A stretch of DNA of 64,000 nucleotides from positions 31,299-95,298 of the forward strand of contig DATEOC010000004.1 in NCBI GenBank assembly GCA_035274425.1, in the 5' to 3' direction. Within the stretch, counting starts at the first letter, position 1. Each line of letters opens with the position of its first letter. The DNA comes from JADMIH01 sp035274425. GTDB taxonomy: Bacteria; Chloroflexota; Chloroflexia; QHBQ01; JADMIH01. The notes under the pieces are model-generated. The model did no database searches. It saw only the letters and a program-made list of their open reading frames with translations, and had not been told where the DNA came from. The position numbers and the translations under genes are program-made. Below are positions 15,481-23,628 of the stretch, one piece after another.

Positions 15481-17088
15481 ATGCAGCGCACAGATATAAG
15501 AGGAATCGACTCGAAGAGCGGTAATAATGGGATGAACGGCGCTAACGGTGCGAACGGTAGGCAGAAAGGGCGTATTGAAGCGCGCCCCTACGAGGCACCT
15601 CTTTCGGATGAAGAGAAGTTCGGGATGGAAGGGCTGACTTTCGATGACGTGCTGCTGGTGCCCGCGTATTCGGAAGTGCTACCGACCCCTGAGTACATCT
15701 CGACTGCCACCTACTTCACTCCGACAATACCATTGAATATACCGATCATCTCGGCGGCGATGGACACTGTGACCGAGGGCCGCATGGCGATAGCGATGGC
15801 ACGGGAGGGTGGCATCGGGGTGATTCACCGCAATATGTCCATCCAGGACCAGGCACGCGAGGTAGATAAGGTCAAGCGGTCTGAGGCGGGGATGATAGTG
15901 GAGCCTATCACTCTTGGGCCGGACCAGCCGCTAAGCGACGCGATTGACCTCATGGCGCATTACCACATATCAGGCGTGCCCATTACGAAAGACGAGCAGT
16001 TGGTGGGCATACTGACGAACCGGGATATACGTTTCGCTGAGGCATCAGACTACGACAAGCCAATAGCGGAGTTCATGACCCGCGCCCCGCTCGTGACCGC
16101 GCCACTGGGGACGACGTTAGAGCAGGCGCAAAGCATCCTGCGGAGGCACAAGATAGAGAAGCTCCCCGTGGTAGACGCCGAAGGGTGTCTCAAGGGGCTT
16201 ATCACGGTCAAGGACATACAGAAGAAGACGCAGTACCCGAACGCCACGAAAGATGACAAGGGAAGATTACGAGCAGCCGCCGCTATAGGGGTAGGGCCGG
16301 ACACCGAAGAGCGTGCCGCAGCACTCATCGAGGCGGGAGTGGACGTGCTGGTGGTAGACACCGCGCACGGGCACACACGCGGCGTTATCAGCACCGTGAG
16401 TAGCGTGAAGGCACGGTACAACATACCGGTCGTGGCGGGGAACGTCGCGCAGGCAGATGGTGCGCTTGCCCTGATGGACGTTGGAGCGGATGCGGTGAAG
16501 GTCGGCATGGGGCCTGGCTCTATCTGCACCACTCGCGTCGTATCAGGCGCGGGGATGCCTCAGATTACCGCCGTGTGGGAGTGCTACAAGGTATGTCGCG
16601 AGAGGGGCGTGCCTGTGATAGCCGACGGCGGGATACAGTACAGCGGAGATATAGCAAAGGCGATTGCAGCCGGGGCCGATACGGTGATGCTTGGGAGCCT
16701 CCTGGCGGGAGTAGACGAGAGTCCGGGCGAGATCATCCTGTACCAGGGGGAGAGGTTCAAGGAGTACAGGGGGATGGGTTCGCTCGGCGCGATGAAGCAG
16801 CGGTCATACAGCAAGGACCGGTACGGGCAGCACGAGGTGGAGAGCCTGAGCAAGCTCGTACCTGAGGGGATAGAGGCACGCGTGCAGTACAAAGGCCCTA
16901 TCTCGACGCTCCTCTACCAGCTGGTTGGCGGGCTGAGGAGCGGCATGGGCTACCTGGGGTCTGCGGACATCGAGACGCTACAGGAGAACGCCCGCTTCAT
17001 ACGCATATCAGGCGCGGGCCTGCGCGAGAGCCATCCCCACGACGTGACGATTACGAAGGAAGCGCCCAACTACGGGCAGAGTCGCTAA
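15481..17088 (+). CDS. guaB: IMP dehydrogenase
   Basis: 535 residues. It oxidises IMP to XMP with NAD, the committed step of GMP synthesis, in the cytoplasm as a tetramer. The TIM-barrel begins at GLTFDDVLLVPAYSEV, two CBS domains lie near 125-240 (MIVEPITLGPDQPLSDAIDLM and EFMTRAPLVTAPLGTTLEQA), and the active-site loop GPGSICTTR carries the catalytic Cys349. KDRYGQ further on matches the IMPDH flap. The N-terminus has about 40 extra residues, including an Asn/Gly-rich stretch (GMNGANGANG). ATG 15481 follows GGAG at suitable spacing. A LigB-type gene begins 3 bp after the stop. Confidence 0.97.
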   Translation: MQRTDIRGIDSKSGNNGMNGANGANGRQKGRIEARPYEAPLSDEEKFGMEGLTFDDVLLVPAYSEVLPTPEYISTATYFTPTIPLNIPIISAAMDTVTEGRMAIAMAREGGIGVIHRNMSIQDQAREVDKVKRSEAGMIVEPITLGPDQPLSDAIDLMAHYHISGVPITKDEQLVGILTNRDIRFAEASDYDKPIAEFMTRAPLVTAPLGTTLEQAQSILRRHKIEKLPVVDAEGCLKGLITVKDIQKKTQYPNATKDDKGRLRAAAAIGVGPDTEERAAALIEAGVDVLVVDTAHGHTRGVISTVSSVKARYNIPVVAGNVAQADGALALMDVGADAVKVGMGPGSICTTRVVSGAGMPQITAVWECYKVCRERGVPVIADGGIQYSGDIAKAIAAGADTVMLGSLLAGVDESPGEIILYQGERFKEYRGMGSLGAMKQRSYSKDRYGQHEVESLSKLVPEGIEARVQYKGPISTLLYQLVGGLRSGMGYLGSADIETLQENARFIRISGAGLRESHPHDVTITKEAPNYGQSR

Positions 17089-17091
17089 CAG

Positions 17092-17934
17092 TTGACTGGA
17101 ATAGTCTTCGCCTGCATCGCACCCCACGGAAGTGAGGTAATCCCGGAGCTTGCCGGTGATATGGTGCCGCGCATGGCCGCTACGCGGGCAGCGATGGAAG
17201 AACTGGGTCGCCGCATGGAGGCTGCGCATCCCGAAACGGTGGTTATAATAACCCCACATGGGGTGCGGGTCGCAGGCACTGTATGCGTGATGACCACCGA
17301 GCGGGCGGTTGGCACGCTCGAAGATGAACAGAAGGAAAATAGGGTCGAGGTGGATATGGCGGTGGACGCAGAATTGGGCCGTCAAATCGCGGAGCACGCT
17401 GCCCAGGTCCACAATGTCCCGACGGTGACGGCCATATATGGGGCTAGCGGAGGCGATGGCTGTTATACTCCCCTCGACTGGGGTGCGGTAGTCCCACTCT
17501 GGTTCCTCGGCGCACGCTGGCCTACACCGCCATCCATTGTAAGCATTACGCCGTCGCGCACTCTGACGCTGGCGCAGCTATACAACTTCGGCACCGCAAT
17601 AGCGGAGGTCGCCTCCGAGATGGGGAAACGGGTAGCGCTGGTAGCGAGCGCAGATTGGGGCCACGCCCATGCCGCCGATGGGCCATACGGATATGACTCT
17701 GCATCGGCGGACTTTGACGCGATGGTGGTAGAGACCGTGCGCAGAGACAACCTGGATAGCCTGTTGGAAACAGACCTCGATTTCGCCGACAGGGCTAAAG
17801 TGGACGGGCTGTGGCAGGCAGTGATGCTCGCGGGCGCACTGCAACACACACCTATGCGCGGCGAGTTGCTCTCTTATGAGGCACCTACTTATTTCGGGAT
17901 GCTCGTCGCGGCGTATGGGGGCGCGGGGGAATAA
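17092..17934 (+). CDS. LigB-type class III extradiol dioxygenase family protein
   Basis: 280 residues from TTG 17092, 3 bp after guaB. Metal-ligand pattern of the LigB catalytic subunit family: H12 in IAPHG, H56 in ITPHG, and SADWGHAHA near residue 190. Members cleave catechol-type rings using Fe(II), but the fold also covers the MEMO/AmmeMemoRadiSam proteins of unclear chemistry. No aromatic catabolism genes are nearby, so a ring-cleavage role is unproven. Confidence 0.7.
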   Translation: MTGIVFACIAPHGSEVIPELAGDMVPRMAATRAAMEELGRRMEAAHPETVVIITPHGVRVAGTVCVMTTERAVGTLEDEQKENRVEVDMAVDAELGRQIAEHAAQVHNVPTVTAIYGASGGDGCYTPLDWGAVVPLWFLGARWPTPPSIVSITPSRTLTLAQLYNFGTAIAEVASEMGKRVALVASADWGHAHAADGPYGYDSASADFDAMVVETVRRDNLDSLLETDLDFADRAKVDGLWQAVMLAGALQHTPMRGELLSYEAPTYFGMLVAAYGGAGE

Positions 17935-18022
17935 CCATGATGTCTTTATAGCCCAACTTTAAAAGACCTGTATAAGAACAGTATTATGAGATTGGCGACC
18001 TTGAATAACGAAGTATCCTTTT

Positions 18023-18100
18023 CCTGTCATTCCGAACGTAGTGAGGAATCTCCAAGCTTGGACGTGTCTTTAGATTCTTCGCTTCGCTCAGAATGACAGG
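18023..18100. repeat. Inverted repeat element, 'CCTGTCATTC' family
   Basis: Arms 18023-18051 and 18072-18100 pair with a few mismatches, starting CCTGTCATTC and ending GAATGACAGG. It occupies the gap before the cyclase gene. The element at 21447 has a related sequence. Confidence 0.75.
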
Positions 18101-18161
18101 GAGAGGAGTCTTGCTCTTAAATACGCCATAGAGGTTCTTATAGGGAAAGTCAGGAAATAAG

Positions 18162-21100
18162 ATGAACTGCCCAAATTGCCAGACTCATAACCCTGAAAGC
18201 GCTCGGTTTTGCCAGAATTGCGGCACTCCCCTCCCCTCCGCACAGGCCCCACGACCCGTAGAGGGGGAGCGCAAATTCGTCACCGTGCTCTTCGCTGACG
18301 TGGTAGGCTCCACCTCTATGGGTGAGGAGCTAGACCCTGAGCAGATAGCCGAAATCATGAACGGCGCTTTCGCCTTTATGAACTCGGCTGTGGCGAAGTA
18401 TGGGGGCACGGTGGCACGCCTCATGGGGGACGCCATCCTCGCCTTCTTCGGCGCGCCCGCCGCCCACGAGGACGATCCAGAGCGGGCTGTACGCGCAGGG
18501 TTGGAGATACAGTCGCAAGCGCGTGAGTACGCCCAGGAAGTGAAGCGCGATTACAACGTGGACTTCAACGTCAGGGTGGGAATAAACACCGGCCTGGCGG
18601 TGCTCACGATGGTCGGGGACCAGATCAAGACCGAGTACACCGCTATGGGGGATACCACCAACCTGGCGGCCAGGTTGCAAAGCGCCGCCGAACCATGCAC
18701 CGTGCTCGTCAGCGCCGACACCTACCGGCTGGTGAAGCATGCGTTCGAGGTTGAGCCGAGGGGCGAGCTTACAGTCAAAGGGAAGAGCGCGCCGGTAGTG
18801 ACATACGAAGTCATAGCGCCTAAGGAAACGGCAGAAAAGGCGCGCGGCCTTGAAAGGGAGGGGTTAGGCTCACCATTGGTTGGGCGCGAGGGGGAGTTGA
18901 ACATCCTCCGCCAGCGTGTGGAGCAACTGAGAGGTGGGCAAGGGGGCTTCGTAGCGGTCGTGGGAGAGGCGGGTCTTGGCAAATCGCGCCTGCTTGCCGA
19001 GATCCATAATTGGACGACAGACGACGGACGACGGACGACAAATCCGCACTCCGCAGGTTCTTGGGCTACGCCCAATTCAGGCACTCCGCAATCAACATCG
19101 TGGCTTGAGGGGCGGGCGATTTCCTATGGTAGAGGGATAAGTTACTACCCCTGGAGGGCGATTATTCGCCAGTCGGTCGGCGCGCACGAAGGGGACGCGC
19201 CGGAGACCGTTCGCCGGAAGCTGGTAAAGCTGTGCGACACTGAATGTTGCATTCTGCCGGGAGGCGACCTGCCGTTCCTCGAAGCGATGCTGGCGGTGGA
19301 GAGTGAGGCGAGCCTGAGGGTCATCGAGGGGTTGCAAGGGGATGCGCTGGTCGAACAGATTACGAATGCAGTGCGCGGCTACGTATGCGGGCTGGCGCAA
19401 GAACAGCCGCTGGTGCTGGTCTTCGATGACCTCCACTGGGCGGACGACGCTTCCCTTGACCTGCTGGGAAAGGTAGCGGACATCGTTGAAAAGTACCCTC
19501 TCCTTATCATCTGCCTCCTGCGGCCAGACAAAGATGCGGCCAGTTGGGCGACAATAGAGGCGATACATAACAGGTTGGGCGAGAGATTGGTGGAAGTGGC
19601 GCTCAACCCCCTCTCCGGGGAAGACTCGCGGCATCTATTGGGCAATTTGCTGTACGTAGAGCAGTTGCCGGAGAGCGTGCGGAATCTAATCCTTGCCAGG
19701 GCCGAGGGGAATCCCTTCTTCGTGGAGGAGGTGATACGCTCTCTCATCGCATCAGACCACATCGTATTAGAAGCAGGGCACTGGCGGGCTACAGAGAGCA
19801 TTACGAGCGTGGCTATCCCCGACACGCTGGTAGGAGTGCTCACCTCACGTATAGACCGCCTCCCCGGCGACACCAAACGCGTAGCCCAAGTAGCATCAGT
19901 GGTTGGCCGCCTCTTCGGCTATGGGGTGCTCAACTCTATCTGCCTGGCCGCACCAGCAAATGAGAGGATAGAGGGGATAGAGAGTCACCTTGACAAGCTG
20001 TCGAATGATGAATTGCTGCGGGAGCGCAGTCGTACGCCTGAGCTTGAATACATCTTCAAGCACGCGCTGACCCACGAGGCGGTGTACAATTCCCTGCTCC
20101 TCAAGCGCCGCAAAGAGTTCCACCAGAGGGCAGGTTCCGTGTTGGAGGGTGTGTACGCCGGACGTCTCGATGAGGCTGCCCCCGTACTTGCGCACCATTT
20201 CTGGCAGGGAGAGGAGTGGGAGCGGGCCGTCCAATATTCAATGCAGGCGGGGCGGAAGGCGCTGGGCATCTACGCGCTGCACGAGGCGCTAGGACACTAC
20301 GAGAGGGCTATCGAGGCCCTATCCAGGTTGCTGAACGCTCCAGGTGAGCAGGAGATCGACGCCATCCTCGGCTGGAGCGCGTCCTCTTTCCAGTTAAAGC
20401 CTTTCGCGGAAATTCTGGACAGGTTGGGCCACGCTACGGATATTGCACGAGAGATTGGCGATAAGCGACGCTTGGCGCAGGTGCTGAACTGGACGGGTCG
20501 GGTGCATATGGCGAGCGGCCACCCTTCGCAAGGCGCTCCTGCGCTAGGCGAATCGCTGGCGCTCGCGGATGAGTTGGGCGACGAGAAGCTTGCGGTTTTC
20601 CCGGCCTACGGGATGGCAATGATGAAGATAAGTTCGGACCCTTTGCGCGCAGAAGCTGGGTTCCGGCGCGCATTTGAGCTGGCGAACAAGCATGGAGACC
20701 GAGAGGTAGCGGCTTATGCGCTGGGAGCAATGGGAATGGTGCTCGCCCGGCTGGGAGAGTTCGAGGAGGCCCGCGAGTGGCTGCGGAGAGCCTCAGAAGC
20801 GGTGGAGTCTATCGACAATATGGCGGTACATGCGGACGTGCACCTATATACCGCCTGGGCGCTCCTTGATATGGGCGACCCACAGCGCGCATTGAAGTAC
20901 GCCGAAACTGGGGTGAAGGAGGCGATTGCCACCAACAGTATGGAGTGCATCTGTCATGGTTTCGCCTGCCTCGGCTTCGGGCACCTGCAATCGCAGAAAC
21001 TAGCGGATGCTGTAGAAGCCTTCAACGAGGCGATAAAGCGCTCGCAGTTTTCGGGCGCAGTGAACGTAGAGAGTATGGGGCGGGCTGGGTTAGGGATGGC

Positions 21101-21362
21101 GCGTTTCTTCAGCGGCCAGGTTGAGGTTATAGGGGAAATGGAGGCTGCCTTAGAGCAAGCGATGGAAGCAGACGCCAGCAATAACGTGGCCCTTTTCTCC
21201 GACATCCTGGGGCAGATTCACGCGACATTAGGGCAAGGCGAGCTTGCCGAACGCTACCTGGAAAGCGCCATAGGCTTCTACAAAGCGAACGGCATGAGAC
21301 CATATTGGGAGCGTGCGGAGAAGGTATTATCGGGTCTTCACGAAACTAGTGGACATGCTTAG
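18162..21362 (+). CDS. Zinc-ribbon, class III adenylate/guanylate cyclase, AAA ATPase and TPR regulator
   Basis: 1066 residues. The N-terminal zinc ribbon has C3/C6 and C17/C20. A class III cyclase domain follows (about 38-215), with VLFADVVGST and RLMGDAILAFFG holding the two metal aspartates. An AAA-16/STAND ATPase domain has Walker A GEAGLGKSR near 268-276 and Walker B VLVFDDLHWAD, and TPR-like repeats fill the C-terminal 400 residues. Such proteins are taken to couple ATPase-driven sensing to cyclic nucleotide signalling. A heptad insertion (about 284-310, TTDDGRRTTN then PHSAGSW...) lies just after Walker A and before WLEGRAISYG; it is in frame but in an unusual place. Confidence 0.88.
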   Translation: MNCPNCQTHNPESARFCQNCGTPLPSAQAPRPVEGERKFVTVLFADVVGSTSMGEELDPEQIAEIMNGAFAFMNSAVAKYGGTVARLMGDAILAFFGAPAAHEDDPERAVRAGLEIQSQAREYAQEVKRDYNVDFNVRVGINTGLAVLTMVGDQIKTEYTAMGDTTNLAARLQSAAEPCTVLVSADTYRLVKHAFEVEPRGELTVKGKSAPVVTYEVIAPKETAEKARGLEREGLGSPLVGREGELNILRQRVEQLRGGQGGFVAVVGEAGLGKSRLLAEIHNWTTDDGRRTTNPHSAGSWATPNSGTPQSTSWLEGRAISYGRGISYYPWRAIIRQSVGAHEGDAPETVRRKLVKLCDTECCILPGGDLPFLEAMLAVESEASLRVIEGLQGDALVEQITNAVRGYVCGLAQEQPLVLVFDDLHWADDASLDLLGKVADIVEKYPLLIICLLRPDKDAASWATIEAIHNRLGERLVEVALNPLSGEDSRHLLGNLLYVEQLPESVRNLILARAEGNPFFVEEVIRSLIASDHIVLEAGHWRATESITSVAIPDTLVGVLTSRIDRLPGDTKRVAQVASVVGRLFGYGVLNSICLAAPANERIEGIESHLDKLSNDELLRERSRTPELEYIFKHALTHEAVYNSLLLKRRKEFHQRAGSVLEGVYAGRLDEAAPVLAHHFWQGEEWERAVQYSMQAGRKALGIYALHEALGHYERAIEALSRLLNAPGEQEIDAILGWSASSFQLKPFAEILDRLGHATDIAREIGDKRRLAQVLNWTGRVHMASGHPSQGAPALGESLALADELGDEKLAVFPAYGMAMMKISSDPLRAEAGFRRAFELANKHGDREVAAYALGAMGMVLARLGEFEEAREWLRRASEAVESIDNMAVHADVHLYTAWALLDMGDPQRALKYAETGVKEAIATNSMECICHGFACLGFGHLQSQKLADAVEAFNEAIKRSQFSGAVNVESMGRAGLGMARFFSGQVEVIGEMEAALEQAMEADASNNVALFSDILGQIHATLGQGELAERYLESAIGFYKANGMRPYWERAEKVLSGLHETSGHA
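19012..19091. repeat. Heptad insertion after Walker A of cyclase-ATPase gene
   Basis: GACGACG units (about 19014-19040) followed by TCCGCAC-type units at 19044-19055 and again at 19081-19089, with a short imperfect palindrome between. Frame is kept. Confidence 0.8.
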
Positions 21363-21446
21363 CTTCGCGTGCGTGACATCCCCATAGCCAGGGCTGATGC
21401 AAAGTCAGATAGAGCAGATGTTATGTAGGAACATGAGCCTTTTACA

Positions 21447-21544
21447 TGTCATCCTGAACGAAGCGAAGGATCGGTCTGCGGTAAGAAATGTATAAGTAAA
21501 CAGGTATTGTAGGAGACTGATCCTTCACTTCGTTCAGGATGACA
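21447..21544. repeat. Inverted repeat element, 'TGTCATCCTGA' family
   Basis: 26-nt arms at 21447-21472 and 21519-21544 are inverted copies with one mismatch. Similar to the element at 18023. It lies in the 330-bp gap before the RloA gene, which otherwise holds the promoter described next. Confidence 0.8.
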
Positions 21545-21603
21545 CTTATGCATGTACAGTAAAGCGCAACTTTGTATCCACCCTATCCAACTAGTTGTTT
21601 AAC

Positions 21604-21656
21604 TTGACACAGACTCGTTTCCGCAGTACAATAGCCATAATATGTGAGATTCTCAC
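21604..21656 (+). promoter_or_regulatory. Sigma-70 type promoter with operator-like dyad upstream of RloA/RloB
   Basis: TTGACA (21604-21609), a 17-nt spacer and TACAAT (21627-21632) match the consensus. A dyad GTGAGA-T-TCTCAC (21644-21656) lies where transcription would start or just after, a usual place for a repressor. The ATG at 21693 has only a weak ribosome site. Confidence 0.7.
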
Positions 21657-21692
21657 AAATTTGCCCTTTTCGATAAAGAAATAGGTATATTT

Positions 21693-23003
21693 ATGCTGAT
21701 AGAATTTACAGTTGGGAACTTCCGTTCCATTAAGGACCCGGTCACTTTGAGTATGGTGGCAGCAAATCTTGTTGCTAAGGATAAGACGCTTGACGAGGAA
21801 AATGTGATCGAGGTCGATGATGACCTTAGGTTGCTCAAGAGTGCTGCGATTTACGGTGCAAATGCGAGTGGCAAGAGTAACTTAGCTAATGCAATAAAAT
21901 TCATGCGGAGCTTCGTCCTCAACTCGTCAAGGGAAACGCAACTCAAAGACAAGATTCCAGTAGAAAGGTTCCTATTGAGCACAGAGACAGAAAACGAGCC
22001 TTCATCCTTTCAAATGGTTTTTATACTGAACGGAAAGAAATACCGGTATGGCTTCGAAGTTACAACAGAAAGAGTTATTGCTGAGTGGTTGTTCTTTGTT
22101 CCTGCCTCTCGTGAGACAAAACTGTTTGAGCGCGAGCTAGATGAGATAAGAGTTGCTAGCCGATTTAAGGAAGGAAAAGGAATTGAAGAGAGAACAAGAG
22201 CGAATGCACTCTTTCTTTCAGTAATAGCACAATTCAACGGTAATATTTCCGGCAGAATTCTCACGTGGTTCAGTATGGTTGAGATGAATCTTGGGATCAA
22301 TGATTATGGGGATCAAATGGTTACATCCTATTTATTTCATGGTATGGAAGATAAAGATGCCATTGTGAGATTCATCAAAGACCTGGACCTCGGCATTAGT
22401 GATATTCATTCTGAAGAGGAAGAAGCACCTTGGACCAGTGACTCCGATAAACGTGTCAGTGCGTTGAAGCAAGCGTACGAAGATATTTATGACGTCCCTA
22501 TTCTATCTAAGATGCCAAAGATTAGGAGTCATCATCGTAAGTACGACTCCGAAGGCAATATTGTTGAACTAGAGCTTTTCAAGCTAGATACGCATGAGTC
22601 GGCAGGCACTCAGCGCCTATTTAGCCTGGCTTTTCCAATCTTAAATGCTTTGCAGACGGGCCGTGTGCTTTTCATTGATGAAATGGATGCTCGTCTACAT
22701 CCGCTTATTACCAGCAAAATTATTGGCCTGTTCAACAGCAAGAGAAGCAACCCAAATAACGCCCAACTCATATTCACTACCCACGACACAAGTCTCTTGA
22801 GTAACAAGCGCTTTCGTCGGGATCAGATTTGGTTCGTGGAGAAAGACAAGTTTGGTGCGACGCATCTATATTCTTTGGCTGAGTTCAAGGTAAGAAACGA
22901 TGCTTCCTTTGAGGAAGACTATATCCGCGGCAGATACGGTGCTATTCCTTACATCAGTAGCGATCTACGATGGATTGTAGACGGGAACAATGCCGAGAAA
23001 TAA
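21693..23003 (+). CDS. RloA-like AAA/ABC-type ATPase (abortive-infection-type defence)
   Basis: 436 residues. N-terminal MLIEFTVGNFRSIKD is the typical start of OLD/RecF-like ABC ATPases; Walker A IYGANASGKSN is near 53-63; Walker B VLFIDEMDARLHP and the H-loop FTTHDTSLL are near the C-terminus. It overlaps the RloB-like gene by 14 bp. ATPase plus TOPRIM/RloB pairs (RloAB, AbiL, PARIS-like) are known or suspected phage-defence systems in which the ATPase controls a toxic partner. Base composition is more AT-rich than the neighbours, suggesting acquisition by transfer. Confidence 0.78.
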   Translation: MLIEFTVGNFRSIKDPVTLSMVAANLVAKDKTLDEENVIEVDDDLRLLKSAAIYGANASGKSNLANAIKFMRSFVLNSSRETQLKDKIPVERFLLSTETENEPSSFQMVFILNGKKYRYGFEVTTERVIAEWLFFVPASRETKLFERELDEIRVASRFKEGKGIEERTRANALFLSVIAQFNGNISGRILTWFSMVEMNLGINDYGDQMVTSYLFHGMEDKDAIVRFIKDLDLGISDIHSEEEEAPWTSDSDKRVSALKQAYEDIYDVPILSKMPKIRSHHRKYDSEGNIVELELFKLDTHESAGTQRLFSLAFPILNALQTGRVLFIDEMDARLHPLITSKIIGLFNSKRSNPNNAQLIFTTHDTSLLSNKRFRRDQIWFVEKDKFGATHLYSLAEFKVRNDASFEEDYIRGRYGAIPYISSDLRWIVDGNNAEK

Positions 23004-23604
23004 GGCTCTCGGAACCCGCCGTCGCCCCTATGCAGAGCGGAAAGTCAACGTTAGAGGAACCATTCCGCGCTTCTTGATCGTCTGTGAAGGCGAAAGAACC
23101 GAGCCAAACTACTTCGAGAGATTCCGTGTGCCACGGGATGTTGTAGCGCTGGAAGTTCGTGGCATTGGATACAACACCCTGAGCCTGGTAAGGGAGGCTA
23201 TCAAGCTCAAAGATGAGGGTGATTATGACCAGGTATGGTGTGTGTTTGATCGTGATTCAATCCCAGCACAGACCTTCAATGAAGCTCTTCGCTTGGCCAA
23301 CCAGGAAGGGATAAGAGTTGCCTACTCAAACGAAGCTTTTGAACTGTGGTATTTGTTGCATTTCGACTTTCTAAATACAGGCATCAGGCGTGCAGCTTAT
23401 ATTGCTCGACTAACGGAGAAGATTGGCAAGAGGTATGCTAAGAATAGCAGAGATATGTATGATATTCTCGAATCCAGGCAACAGACTGCCATTGAAAATG
23501 CAAAAAGGTTGTTGAACATATATAACCTCTGCCGCCCTGCGGAAGATAACCCATCTACTACGGTTCATTTGCTTGTTATTGAGCTGCTGAAGTTCAGCCG
23601 ATAG
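22990..23604 (+). CDS. RloB-like protein (TOPRIM-type, partner of RloA)
   Basis: 204 residues. The start FLIVCEGERTEPNYFE is the RloB family signature. E33 plus the D-x-D at 87/89 (VFDRDS) give the acidic set expected for a TOPRIM-like nuclease active site. The gene overlaps the ATPase gene by 14 bp, so the products are probably made in fixed ratio. The likely role is a nuclease or effector released when the ATPase senses phage; this is inferred from family context. Confidence 0.75.
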   Translation: MPRNKALGTRRRPYAERKVNVRGTIPRFLIVCEGERTEPNYFERFRVPRDVVALEVRGIGYNTLSLVREAIKLKDEGDYDQVWCVFDRDSIPAQTFNEALRLANQEGIRVAYSNEAFELWYLLHFDFLNTGIRRAAYIARLTEKIGKRYAKNSRDMYDILESRQQTAIENAKRLLNIYNLCRPAEDNPSTTVHLLVIELLKFSR

Positions 23605-23628
23605 AATTGTCGGTCAGGAGAAGATAAA

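Noticed and set aside
15481..15600. Asn/Gly-rich start of guaB as a heptad insertion
   Set aside because: The period is 9-12 nt, not 7, and there are no inverted arms.
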